From assembly GCA_002968845.1 (NCBI GenBank), contig PVBG01000020.1, positions 1 through 64,000 on the forward strand: a stretch of 64,000 bases of DNA. Reading direction: 5' to 3'. The notes beneath the pieces are model-generated. The model did not search any database. It was given only the letters and a program-made list of their open reading frames with translations, and had not been told where the DNA came from. The stretch's first letter is position 1; each line of letters begins with the position of its first letter. The DNA is from Neorhizobium tomejilense (GTDB lineage: Bacteria > Pseudomonadota > Alphaproteobacteria > Rhizobiales > Rhizobiaceae). Shown one piece after another: positions 50,336-59,185 of this stretch. Both the position numbers and the translations under genes were made by a program.

Positions 50336-50611
50336 TCAGTGGCGATATTGCTGGATGCGTGTGGTGCGCAGACCGGCCAAGCCATGATCGTTGATGGAGG
50401 ACTGCCAGGACAGGAATTCCTCGACGGTAAGCGTGTAACGGTCGCAGGCTTCTTCCAAGCTCAACAGGCCGCCGCGAACCGCGGCTACCACCTCTGCCTT
50501 GCGCCGGATGACCCAGCGGCGCGTATTGGCCGGCGGCAGGTCGGCGATCGTCAGGGGGCTGCCATCGGGGCCGATGACATATTTTACTCGGGGACGTATC
50601 ATTTCGGTCAT
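50336..50611 (-). CDS. sciP: CtrA inhibitor SciP (DUF1153)
   Basis: A 91-residue helix-turn-helix protein of DUF1153 (MIRPRVKYVIGPDGSPLTIADLPPANTRRWVIRRKAEVVAAVRGGLLSLEEACDRYTLTVEEFLSWQ). SciP binds CtrA at its promoters and blocks recruitment of RNA polymerase in the G1 phase of Caulobacter. ATG 50611 gives the canonical N-terminus MTEMIRP. With chpT, ctrA and fliJ nearby it completes a cell-cycle neighbourhood. Confidence 0.95.
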   Translation of the reverse strand: MTEMIRPRVKYVIGPDGSPLTIADLPPANTRRWVIRRKAEVVAAVRGGLLSLEEACDRYTLTVEEFLSWQSSINDHGLAGLRTTRIQQYRH

Positions 50612-50806
50612 TGGACTCTCTACACAACGCAAGACCACGCCGGTGAGCCTAGCTGCCCAGTTTTAATATTTGACTAAACAGGCAGCAGCATTTGTTCCCA
50701 CTACGGCAACAATCGCGCTGCGTGTCCTAAGGCAGGACGAAAAACGCTCATTTGTGCAGGAAAAGAAGGGGTTTCGGCGATTGGGCCGTCGCTCGAAAGC
50801 GGCCGG

Positions 50807-51607
50807 TCAGAAGCCTTTGCCGCCCCGAAATTCGGCGAGCAGCGTGCCGAGCATGATGCGCAGATCGAGGAAAATGGAGAAATTGTCGATGTAATAGAGG
50901 TCGCATGCGATACGGGCGCGCGCCTTGCCGGGGCGGTCCGTCGGTCCGCGAAGACCGCGCATCTGGGCCAAGCCGGTCATGCCCGGCCGCATCGAATGGC
51001 GGCGATGATAATCCGCAACCAGGCTCTCGTAAGGGATGCCGGCAGCCAGCATGTCGATCGCGTGACAGCGCGGGCCGACCAGCGACATGTCGCCTTTCAG
51101 GACATTCAGGAGCTGCGGCAGTTCATCGACATTGGCCTTGCGGATGAGGGCGCCGACGCGGGTGATGCGCGGATCGTCCCTGACCGTCTGGGCTATCCCC
51201 CGCGCATCGCCGAGATTGGTGCGCATCGAACGGAACTTGTAGACCCGGAACCTGCGACCGCCCTTGCCCCAGCGCATCTGGGTGAAGAGCGCCGGCCCGT
51301 CGCTGTCGATGCGGATCGCCAGCGCGACGAGCAGCATCAGAGGCAGGAGCAGGATCAGTGCGGAAAGCGAGACGCCGATGTCGATCGCCCGCTTTGCCGC
51401 GAGCTGGGTTCGGAGGCTGCCGCTGGATTTGTGGGGTAAACCCGAGTGCCGGATGAGGATCGGCGGCGGCTCGATGCGCCAGCCGCTCGACCCGTCGGTG
51501 GTGTCGTCATGCAGATCAGGAACACTCAAAACCAGCCACCCCACCCCACGCCCGACGCCCTGAGGGCGGCGGCAACTCTTGATAGAATACCTCCCGTCCG
51601 GAGTCAT
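50807..51607 (-). CDS. Undecaprenyl-phosphate sugar phosphotransferase (ExoY/WbaP type)
   Basis: Initiating glycosyltransferase that links the first sugar-1-phosphate to the lipid carrier. The 266-residue protein has one membrane helix at about 78-98 ([22 protein letters not shown]). The PF02397-type domain follows ([61 protein letters not shown]). ATG 51607 lies nine bases from a perfect CtrA box; a TTG about 51527 is an alternative start. It would initiate an exopolysaccharide or capsule chain. Confidence 0.85.
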   Translation of the reverse strand: MTPDGRYSIKSCRRPQGVGRGVGWLVLSVPDLHDDTTDGSSGWRIEPPPILIRHSGLPHKSSGSLRTQLAAKRAIDIGVSLSALILLLPLMLLVALAIRIDSDGPALFTQMRWGKGGRRFRVYKFRSMRTNLGDARGIAQTVRDDPRITRVGALIRKANVDELPQLLNVLKGDMSLVGPRCHAIDMLAAGIPYESLVADYHRRHSMRPGMTGLAQMRGLRGPTDRPGKARARIACDLYYIDNFSIFLDLRIMLGTLLAEFRGGKGF

Positions 51608-51615
51608 CAGCCAAG

Positions 51616-51630
51616 TTAACCACCCGTTAA
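51616..51630 (-). promoter_or_regulatory. Perfect CtrA box upstream of the sugar transferase gene
   Basis: TTAACCACCCGTTAA on the plus strand is TTAA-N7-TTAA in exact CtrA form. It lies immediately before the sugar transferase start, where bound CtrA could repress or activate. Confidence 0.65.
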
Positions 51631-51657
51631 GGATGAATAGAATTTTAGGGATTGCTG

Positions 51658-52689
51658 TTATTGCAGCATTGCCAAAGATAACTCGGTTTTTCCCAGGCCC
51701 AATTCCAGTTGTGCCGTACCGGCATGCCCGAGCGTCAGGTAATCCCCGGCGGAAAAGGAAAAAATTCCCGTTGCGGATTGCATTTGTGCTCCACCGGCAG
51801 CGCCATTCATCAAAATAAGTGTCTGCGTTGCATTGAGCATCAGGCTGGTCGCGTGGCCGGACGACGAGAGCACCGCGAGATTGAGCGCGACGAGGTACAC
51901 GCCATCGGCCGGCACCACGAGCCGATTGCCGCCGCCGTCGATCGCAGCGCCCAGCGAAAAGCCGCCGCGGTCGAGGGCAAGCGTGGTGAAGCCGCTCTGC
52001 TGGCCGGCGGTCGGGGTGAAACTCGTGCCGGTGCGGTAAGCGCGGGCGGCCGGCTGGTTGGGTTGCGAGACATGGCCGCTGGGCGAGATCGACAGCCCGG
52101 TCTTCCATGTCGTCCCGTCGCTGACCTTGACCGAAAACTCGGTGTTGCCGGCCAGGCCCATTTCCGCATGGCCCGTCCAGTTCGACTGGAAGAGCAGCGA
52201 GGCCGTGTCGGTGGATGCGGCCTTGTTGACCTTGATCTGGTGGCCGTTGCCGGCGTGGTTGAACAGGCTTGCCGGAGAGGCGAGCGTGAGCCGGTTGGAG
52301 CTGTCGGGCGTCGCATTGATGCCGAACTCATCGACGCGGCCGACGGCGGGCAGGGGGATGTCCTGCCAGAGCGCGCCCGAAAACACCTTGAGTTTTTCGG
52401 GCGCGGCGAACCAGGCCCGCCAGCCGACGCGCGGGATCAGGAATGCCCAGTAGCCGTCCTGCCAGGAAGCGACACGTCCCGTCTTGCCGGCCCAGGCGCC
52501 GGTTGCTCCGGTCGCCACCAGGTAACAGGCGCCTTCTTCGGATGCGCCCGGCGGGCTCTCGAGTTCCGCGACGATCGTCAGATGCACCAGCGCGTCGAGC
52601 CGCAGCAGCGCCTCGTTGTGGGTCACGTGTTTCTGCGCCTGCGAAGGCAGGATGAAGGGCATGTTCAGATTTGTGGTCGTATCGGCCAT
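51658..52689 (-). CDS. DUF2793 family protein (phage-tail/GTA-like)
   Basis: A 343-residue protein with the DUF2793 opening (LNMPFILPSQAQKHVTHNEALLRLDALVHL) and GYWAFLIPRVGWRAW, found in alphaproteobacterial prophages and gene-transfer-agent clusters. The C-terminal third (FTPTAGQQSGFTTLALDRGG ... VYLVALNLAVLSSSGHATSLMLNATQTL) resembles a C1q/TNF-like jelly-roll receptor-binding domain. No signal peptide. No other phage gene is beside it, so it is isolated. Function is unknown here. Confidence 0.75.
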   Translation of the reverse strand: MADTTTNLNMPFILPSQAQKHVTHNEALLRLDALVHLTIVAELESPPGASEEGACYLVATGATGAWAGKTGRVASWQDGYWAFLIPRVGWRAWFAAPEKLKVFSGALWQDIPLPAVGRVDEFGINATPDSSNRLTLASPASLFNHAGNGHQIKVNKAASTDTASLLFQSNWTGHAEMGLAGNTEFSVKVSDGTTWKTGLSISPSGHVSQPNQPAARAYRTGTSFTPTAGQQSGFTTLALDRGGFSLGAAIDGGGNRLVVPADGVYLVALNLAVLSSSGHATSLMLNATQTLILMNGAAGGAQMQSATGIFSFSAGDYLTLGHAGTAQLELGLGKTELSLAMLQ

Positions 52690-52884
52690 GGCTGTCTCCG
52701 TTCGGTTGCCCGGAGTCTAGGGCCAATGGCGGAGACGGGGAGGCGGATGCGGCCAAGCCTTTGAAAAACCTGAAGCGGCTCTTGAGAAACATGCTCGCTT
52801 CGACGCGCCGTGCCTTTGGCGCAACGCCTGCGCGTTTCGTCGCATGCCGGCTTTTCGATGCCCTGATTGCGCTTGTCCTTTGTC

Positions 52885-52896
52885 TCGCATATGCGA
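52885..52896. promoter_or_regulatory. 12-base palindrome upstream of soxB
   Basis: TCGCATATGCGA is perfectly self-complementary and ends 30 bases before the soxB start, a plausible operator for a repressor such as a GntR/LysR member. No regulator gene is adjacent. The rest of the 237-base gap before soxB (52690-52926) has no credible gene. Confidence 0.4.
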
Positions 52897-52926
52897 ATGT
52901 GAGCGCGGCGAGAGACAGGGAAAAGC

Positions 52927-54177
52927 ATGCGTTATTCGGCCTATTCGATCTTCAAGGAAGCGCTGTCCGGCAACCGGATGTGGAAGCCGGCCTGGCGCGA
53001 ACCGCAGCCGAAGCCGCACTACGACGTGATCATCGTCGGCGGCGGCGGGCACGGGTTGGCGACGGCCTATTACCTGGCCAAGGAATTCGGCATCACCAAT
53101 GTCGCTGTGCTTGAAAAGGGCTATCTCGGCTCGGGCAATGTCGGGCGCAACACGACGATCATCCGCTCCAACTACCTGCTCGAAGGCAACAACCCGTTCT
53201 ACGAATTTTCGCTGAAGCTGTGGGAAGGGTTGGAGCGGGATTTCAACTACAACGCGATGGTCTCCCAGCGCGGCATGCTCAACCTCTTTCATTCCGACGG
53301 CCAGCGGGACGCCTATGCCCGCCGAGGCAACGGCATGCGTATCCACGGCATCGACGCCGAACTGCTTGACCGCGAGCAAGTGCGCAGAAAAGCGCCCTAT
53401 CTCAATTTCGACCACGCCCGTTTCCCGATCATGGGAGCGCTCTACCAGAAGCGCGCCGGTACGGTGCGGCACGATGCGGTCGCCTGGGGTTACGGCCGTG
53501 GGGCGGACGCCCGCGGCGTCGATCTGATCCAGCATTGCGAGGTGACCGGCATCCGCCGCGAAAACGGTCTCGTCACCGGCGTCGAGACGACCAAAGGTTT
53601 CATCGGCTGCAACAAGCTGGCGCTCGCTGCAGCCGGCAACACGACGACGGTCGGGCGGATGGCCGATCTGGAACTGCCGATCGAATCGCATGTGCTGCAG
53701 GCCTTCGTCTCGGAAGGGCTGAAGCCGGTGGTCGACCATGTGATCACCTATGGCGCCGGCCATTTCTACATATCGCAGTCGGACAAGGGCGGATTGGTAT
53801 TCGGCGCCGAGATCGACTTCTATTCCTCCTATGCGCAGCGCGGCAATCTGGCGACCGTCGAGCACACGATGGAGGAGGGGGTGTCGCTGATCCCCGGCCT
53901 CTCGCGTGCCAAGGTGCTCAGAAGCTGGGGCGGCGTCATGGACATGTCGATGGACGGATCGCCGATCATCGACCGCACTCCGATCGACAATCTCTATCTG
54001 AACTGCGGCTGGTGTTACGGCGGCTTCAAGGCGACGCCGGCCTCCGGTTTCTGTTTCGCCCACCTGATCGCCAAGAACGAGACCCACCACGTCACCCGCT
54101 TCATGCGGCTCGACCGGTTCGAGCGCGGCTACACGATCGACGAAGCGGGCCGCGGCCCCCAGCCGAACCTTCACTGA
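52927..54177 (+). CDS. soxB: Sarcosine oxidase beta subunit
   Basis: FAD/FMN subunit of heterotetrameric sarcosine oxidase, which demethylates sarcosine to glycine. The 416-residue protein has the dinucleotide motif DVIIVGGGGHGLATAYYL (33-50), NVGRNTTIIRSNYLLEGNNPFYEFS with flavin contacts, and a tail TRFMRLDRFERGYTIDEAGRGP. The start at 52927 is supported by GACAGGGAAAAGC. It leads the soxBDAG operon and is followed 12 bases later by soxD. Confidence 0.95.
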   Translation: MRYSAYSIFKEALSGNRMWKPAWREPQPKPHYDVIIVGGGGHGLATAYYLAKEFGITNVAVLEKGYLGSGNVGRNTTIIRSNYLLEGNNPFYEFSLKLWEGLERDFNYNAMVSQRGMLNLFHSDGQRDAYARRGNGMRIHGIDAELLDREQVRRKAPYLNFDHARFPIMGALYQKRAGTVRHDAVAWGYGRGADARGVDLIQHCEVTGIRRENGLVTGVETTKGFIGCNKLALAAAGNTTTVGRMADLELPIESHVLQAFVSEGLKPVVDHVITYGAGHFYISQSDKGGLVFGAEIDFYSSYAQRGNLATVEHTMEEGVSLIPGLSRAKVLRSWGGVMDMSMDGSPIIDRTPIDNLYLNCGWCYGGFKATPASGFCFAHLIAKNETHHVTRFMRLDRFERGYTIDEAGRGPQPNLH

Positions 54178-54189
54178 GCAAGATCCCCC

Positions 54190-54471
54190 ATGGCAAGCCT
54201 GATCACCTGTCCGCATTGCGGCACCAGACCCAAGGAAGAGTTTTCGATCCGCGGCGCCGCCGCGCCGAAACGCCCTTCGCCGACCGCCAAGGACGAGGCC
54301 TGGCACGTTTATGTCTATGTCCGGGACAATCCGAAGGGGCGCTATCAGGAATACTGGCACCATGTCGCCGGCTGCCGCCGTTTTCTGGTGGTCGAGCGGG
54401 ATAACCTTACCCACGAGGTTTTCGGCGTGACCGATGCCGCGGAGTTTGAGCGCGCGGGAGCTGACGAATGA
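54190..54471 (+). CDS. soxD: Sarcosine oxidase delta subunit
   Basis: A 93-residue zinc-binding subunit: ITCPHCGTRPKEEF (C6, C9, with H8), then YWHHVAGCRRFLVVERDN with the remaining His and Cys ligands, as in known SoxD. It stabilises the heterotetramer. It overlaps soxA by four bases (ATGA). Confidence 0.95.
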   Translation: MASLITCPHCGTRPKEEFSIRGAAAPKRPSPTAKDEAWHVYVYVRDNPKGRYQEYWHHVAGCRRFLVVERDNLTHEVFGVTDAAEFERAGADE

Positions 54472-57425
54472 CCTCCTATCGTCTCGGGTCCGGCGGCGCG
54501 ATCAATCGCGGCCAATCGCTCGGCTTCACCTTCGACGGCCGCAGCTACAAGGGGTTCGACGGCGATACGCTCGCCTCGGCGCTGCTTGCCAACGATCAGA
54601 TGCTGATGGCCCGCAGTTTCAAGTACCACCGCCCGCGCGGCGTGGTGACGGCAGGGTCCGCCGAGCCGAACGCGCTGATGACGATCGGGTCCGGCGCGCG
54701 GGCCGAGCCGAACGCCCGTGCGACGGTGGTCGAGCTTTACAATGGCCTCGCTGCCGCCAGCCAGAACCGCTGGCCGTCGCTGAAACACGATTTCGGCGCG
54801 GTGAACGATCTCTTCTCGCCGTTTTTCGGCGCCGGTTTCTACTACAAGACCTTCATGTGGCCGGGCGTGCTCTGGGAAAAGCTCTACGAGCCGCTGATCC
54901 GCCGTGCCGCAGGCCTCGGCAAGGTCACCATGCTGGCGGATCCCGACCGTTACGAAAAATCCTGGGCGCATTGCGACCTGCTGGTGATTGGCGCGGGGCC
55001 GACCGGCCTGATGGCGGCGCTCGCCGCCGGCAGGGCTGGGGCGCGGGTCATTCTGGCGGACGAAGGCTTCAGGTTCGGAGGTTCGCTGCTGTCGGAAAGC
55101 GCGGCGGTCGACGGGCGGCCGGCTGCTGAATTCGCGGCTGATATCGTCGCGGAACTGGCGTCGCTGCCGAACATAACGCTGATGCCGCGCACAACCGTGT
55201 TCGGCTGGTATGACGACATGGTCTTCGGCGCCGTCGAGCGGGTGCAGAAACATGTGGCCTCGCCATCGCCGGACCTGCCGATGGAGCGGCTGTGGCGCAT
55301 CGTCGCGAAGCAGGCGATCCTTGCCACCGGTGCCGAAGAGAGGCCGCTGGTCTTCGGCGGCAACGACAAGCCGGGCGTGATGACCGCCGGGGCTGCGCGC
55401 ACCTATCTCAACCGCTACGGCGTTGCCGTCGGCGGCAAGGTCGCGGTCTTCACCAATGGCGGCTCGGGGTACCGCACGGCCGCCGACCTCCTTGCTCAGG
55501 GTGTCGACGTCACCGCCATCATCGACGCGCGGCCGCAATCGGCCGACCCGGTGCCGGAGAGTGTCCGCGTCATCCGCAGCGGCTCGGTCATCGCGACCAG
55601 GGGACGCCACCGGATCGAGGGGCTGATCGTCGAGCGCTCCGGGTTCGAGGAGGTGATCGGCTGCGATGCAATGGCGATGTCGGGCGGCTGGTCGCCGATC
55701 GTGCATCTGATGTGCCAGCGCGGCGCCAAGCCGGTGTGGTCCGACGAGAAGCAGGCATTTCTGGCGCCCGACGTCGGCGGCGCTTTTGCCGCTGCCGGTT
55801 CGGCCGCCGGCGAGCTATCGCTCGGGGCTTGCCTGAAGGATGGTTCGGCCAAGGCGCATGCCGCACTCGACGCGCTGGGCAGGCTGGTCGGCACGCTTGA
55901 AACGCCCGAGGTCGAGGGCGAATACGATCCCTCCTTCGCGCCGCTCTGGTACGTGCCGGGCGCCCGGGACAAGGCCTTCGTCGATTTCCAGAACGACGTG
56001 CATGTCGGCGACCTCGGTCTCGCCCAGCGGGAAGGTTTCCGCCATATCGAGCACACAAAACGTTATACCACCGCCGGCATGGCGACCGATCAGGGCAAGC
56101 TCGGCAATGTCAACACGGCAGGCATCGTCGCGGGCATGCGTGGGGTATCGCCGGCAGAGATCGGCACCACCACCTTCCGGCCGTTCTACACGCCGGTCTC
56201 GTTCGGCGCGCTGGCAGGCACTGCGCGGGCCGAGCATGCGGCGCCTGTGCGGACCTCCCCGCTGCATGGCTGGGCGAGAAAGAACGGCGCGACCTTCGTC
56301 GAATCAGGTCTCTGGTACCGCTCCGCCTGGTTCCCGCGGGAGGGCGAAAAGACCTGGCGGGAAAGCGTCGACCGCGAGGTCCTGAACGTCCGCGCCCATG
56401 CCGGTCTCTGCGACGTCTCCACGCTCGGCAAGATCGAGATATTCGGGTCGGGCGCGGCGGAATTCCTCGATCGCATCTATTCCAACAGCTTTCTCAAGCT
56501 GCCGGTCGGAAGAGCACGTTACGGGCTGATGCTGCGCGAGGACGGCATCGTCTTCGACGACGGTACGGTGAGCCGACTTTCCGAAAACCGCTATGTCATG
56601 ACCACGACGACGGCTTTTGCCGCGGAGGTGCTCGCGCATCTGGAATTCTCGGCACAGACCTTCTGGCCGGAACTCGACGTGCGCTTCGTCTCCTCGACGG
56701 ATCAGTGGGCGCAGATGTCGCTCGCCGGACCGAAGGCGCGAATCATCATGAGCCGCGTCGTGCAGGACGATATTTCCGATGCTGCCTTCCCCTTCCTCGC
56801 CGCCAGGGAGGTGATGCTGCGCGACGGGCTGAAGGCGCGGCTGTTCCGCATCTCCTTCTCGGGCGAGCTCGCCTACGAGCTTGCGGTTCCGGCCGGTTAC
56901 GGCGAGGCGGTCGCCGACGCGATCATGAATGCGGGCCGTGAGGATGGCATCTGCGCCTATGGTGTCGAGGCCCTGAACGTGCTGCGCGTCGAGAAGGGGC
57001 ATGTTACCCTCAGCGAACTCGACGGCCGCACTACCGCGGACGATGTCGGGCTTGGCCGGATGATGGCAATGCAGAAGCCGGATTTCATCGGCAAGCGGCT
57101 CTCGACCCGATTCGGATTGACTGCCGCCGACCGCCTGCAGCTCGTCGGATTGAAGCCGATCGAGGCCGACAAGGAGATCAAGGCCGGTGCGCATCTCCTG
57201 AAGGAAGGTGCAAAGCCGTCGACGGCGAACGACCAGGGTTTCGTCTCGTCGGCCTGCTTTTCGCCGACGCTCGGGCATTTCATCGCGCTCGGCATGCTGA
57301 AGTCCGGGCGCGAGCGGATTGGCGAACGGGTGATGGTGTGGGACGGGCTGCGCGGCTCGGAAGTGCTCGCGCAAGTCTGCCCGCCGGTCTTCGTCGATCC
57401 CGAAAACAGCAAACTGCATCTCTGA
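54468..57425 (+). CDS. soxA: Sarcosine oxidase alpha subunit
   Basis: The 985-residue alpha subunit. Its N-terminal ferredoxin-like domain (about 10-105, KGFDGDTLASALLAN) lacks the iron-sulfur cysteines as expected. An NAD(P)-type Rossmann motif is at about 174 (VIGAGPTGLMAALAAGRAG), and a GcvT/folate domain occupies about 600-985 (SGELAYELAVPAGYGEAV, GIDEA-like YGVEALNVLRVEKG). It passes the methyl group to tetrahydrofolate. ATGA overlap with soxD and 10 bases to soxG show one operon. Confidence 0.96.
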   Translation: MTSYRLGSGGAINRGQSLGFTFDGRSYKGFDGDTLASALLANDQMLMARSFKYHRPRGVVTAGSAEPNALMTIGSGARAEPNARATVVELYNGLAAASQNRWPSLKHDFGAVNDLFSPFFGAGFYYKTFMWPGVLWEKLYEPLIRRAAGLGKVTMLADPDRYEKSWAHCDLLVIGAGPTGLMAALAAGRAGARVILADEGFRFGGSLLSESAAVDGRPAAEFAADIVAELASLPNITLMPRTTVFGWYDDMVFGAVERVQKHVASPSPDLPMERLWRIVAKQAILATGAEERPLVFGGNDKPGVMTAGAARTYLNRYGVAVGGKVAVFTNGGSGYRTAADLLAQGVDVTAIIDARPQSADPVPESVRVIRSGSVIATRGRHRIEGLIVERSGFEEVIGCDAMAMSGGWSPIVHLMCQRGAKPVWSDEKQAFLAPDVGGAFAAAGSAAGELSLGACLKDGSAKAHAALDALGRLVGTLETPEVEGEYDPSFAPLWYVPGARDKAFVDFQNDVHVGDLGLAQREGFRHIEHTKRYTTAGMATDQGKLGNVNTAGIVAGMRGVSPAEIGTTTFRPFYTPVSFGALAGTARAEHAAPVRTSPLHGWARKNGATFVESGLWYRSAWFPREGEKTWRESVDREVLNVRAHAGLCDVSTLGKIEIFGSGAAEFLDRIYSNSFLKLPVGRARYGLMLREDGIVFDDGTVSRLSENRYVMTTTTAFAAEVLAHLEFSAQTFWPELDVRFVSSTDQWAQMSLAGPKARIIMSRVVQDDISDAAFPFLAAREVMLRDGLKARLFRISFSGELAYELAVPAGYGEAVADAIMNAGREDGICAYGVEALNVLRVEKGHVTLSELDGRTTADDVGLGRMMAMQKPDFIGKRLSTRFGLTAADRLQLVGLKPIEADKEIKAGAHLLKEGAKPSTANDQGFVSSACFSPTLGHFIALGMLKSGRERIGERVMVWDGLRGSEVLAQVCPPVFVDPENSKLHL

Positions 57426-57435
57426 GGGCTGCCTG

Positions 57436-57984
57436 ATGTCGATCAATCTTCTCCACCGGCATGTCCTTGACGATCATATTTCCGGCTTCGAGACGGATAC
57501 CAATCCGAACCATCTCTCCATCATTCGCCGGCCGGTGATCTTCTCGGTTCTCGCTCACGAGAGCCGGGAGACGGCCGTCGCCGAAGCCCTGTGGAATGCC
57601 GAGGATGTGGCGCCGCGCTTCTGCAGCCCGTCCGAATGGTTGGCCGTATCGCGGACGGTCGGAGCCGGGATGGTCGCCGACATGCTGTCCGGGATCGCCG
57701 GAGCATCCTTCGTCGACCAGAGCGACGGCCGCGTGCTCGTGGAAATCTCCGGCCCGAGCGTGCGAGCGATTCTCGCCAAATGCGTGGCAATCGACCTGCA
57801 TCCGGAGGTGTTCGAGGAGGGCCATTCCGCGGCGATGTTGTGCTGCCATGCGGAGGCGAATGTCGCTCGCACCGGTGCCGACAGGTTCGAGATCATCGTG
57901 CCGCGCTCGCTTGCCGGATCGGTTTTCGAGGAACTGATGGAGATGGGCCGCGAGCATGCGCTGACCCGTGGCTTCGTGGACTGA
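57436..57984 (+). CDS. soxG: Sarcosine oxidase gamma subunit
   Basis: The 182-residue gamma subunit (GcvT-like fold without the folate core): PRFCSPSEWLAVSRTVGAGM and VEISGPSVRAILAKCVAIDLHPEVFEEGHSAAMLCCHAEANVARTG are recognisable. The last gene of soxBDAG, 10 bases after soxA. A 297-base gap with no gene follows before livH. Confidence 0.92.
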   Translation: MSINLLHRHVLDDHISGFETDTNPNHLSIIRRPVIFSVLAHESRETAVAEALWNAEDVAPRFCSPSEWLAVSRTVGAGMVADMLSGIAGASFVDQSDGRVLVEISGPSVRAILAKCVAIDLHPEVFEEGHSAAMLCCHAEANVARTGADRFEIIVPRSLAGSVFEELMEMGREHALTRGFVD

Positions 57985-58243
57985 GTGCCGAGCCTGCACG
58001 GCGAGGGTCGAATCTGAATTTAACGTTAACCGCAGGACGATCTTTAATTTCGCAAACCGGGTGTACCGGCTAATTTTTCGACAGAAGCTGCCGGTTTTTT
58101 GGAATTTCTGATCTTTGTGTTGCCAGATTGTTGAGAAGTGCTGCGATTTTGCCGATCTCGCGGCTTTTTGTCTTCCCATTCCTTACGAAAACGTTATGGA
58201 ATGCGCCAAAGAACGTAAGAACCCGCAAGGGCCAAATAAACGA

Positions 58244-58268
58244 GATGCGACCCTCCCGGGATCGCATC
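58244..58268 (+). promoter_or_regulatory. Leader hairpin just before livH
   Basis: GATGCGA and TCGCATC pair around an 11-base loop whose CCCGGG could add pairing, ending two bases before the AGGGG ribosome binding site of livH. It could modulate translation. The remainder of the gap 57985-58243 contains a ccgg-type hairpin followed by T-rich sequence near 58060-58105 that may end the sox transcript. Confidence 0.45.
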
Positions 58269-58281
58269 CAGGGGAAAATAT

Positions 58282-59184
58282 ATGGAGTATTTTATCCAGC
58301 AGCTCATCAACGGGCTGACTCTTGGATCCATCTATGGCCTTGTGGCAATCGGCTATACGATGGTTTATGGCATCATCGGCATGATCAACTTCGCCCATGG
58401 CGATATCTTCATGCTTGGCGGTTTCGCCGCTCTCATCGTCTTCCTGATCGCAACCTCCTTCTTCGCCGGTATTCCGGTGGCGTTGCTTCTGCTGCTGATG
58501 TTGCTCGTCGGCATGCTGATGACGGGGTTGTGGAACTGGACGATCGAGCGGGTCGCCTACCGGCCGTTGCGGGGATCCTTCCGGCTTGCGCCGCTGATCA
58601 CCGCGATCGGTATGTCGATCGTGCTGTCCAACTTCATCCAGGTGACGCAGGGGCCGCGCAACAAGCCGATCCCGCCGATGGTAACCGACGTCTTCCATAT
58701 CGGCGGCATCACCATCTCGCTGAAGCAGGTGCTCATCGTCATCATCACGGCGGTGCTGCTGTTCGCCTTCTGGTACATCGTCAACAAGACGCCGCTCGGT
58801 CGCGCCCAGCGGGCAACCGAGCAGGACCGCAAGATGGCGGCGTTGCTCGGCGTCGACGTCGACCGGACGATCTCGATCACCTTCATCATGGGTGCAGCGC
58901 TCGCGGCGGTCGCCGGCGGCATGTACCTGATGTATTACGGCGTCGCCTCGTTCAACGATGGCTTCATCCCGGGCGTCAAGGCCTTCACCGCAGCGGTTCT
59001 CGGCGGCATCGGGTCATTGCCGGGCGCCGTTCTCGGCGGGCTGCTGATCGGCCTCATCGAGTCGCTGTGGTCGGCCTATTTCTCCATCGCCTACAAGGAC
59101 GTCGCCACGTTTGCGATCCTCGCTTTCGTGCTGATCTTCAAGCCGACCGGCATTCTCGGCCGGCCGGAAGTGGAGAAGGTGTAA
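58282..59184 (+). CDS. livH: Branched-chain amino acid ABC permease LivH
   Basis: A 300-residue inner-membrane permease with about eight membrane segments: [43 protein letters not shown] at the start, and the EAA-like region [41 protein letters not shown]. The AGGGGAAAATAT ribosome binding site leads into the ATG. It pairs with LivM one base downstream. Confidence 0.95.
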   Translation: MEYFIQQLINGLTLGSIYGLVAIGYTMVYGIIGMINFAHGDIFMLGGFAALIVFLIATSFFAGIPVALLLLLMLLVGMLMTGLWNWTIERVAYRPLRGSFRLAPLITAIGMSIVLSNFIQVTQGPRNKPIPPMVTDVFHIGGITISLKQVLIVIITAVLLFAFWYIVNKTPLGRAQRATEQDRKMAALLGVDVDRTISITFIMGAALAAVAGGMYLMYYGVASFNDGFIPGVKAFTAAVLGGIGSLPGAVLGGLLIGLIESLWSAYFSIAYKDVATFAILAFVLIFKPTGILGRPEVEKV

Positions 59185-59185
59185 C

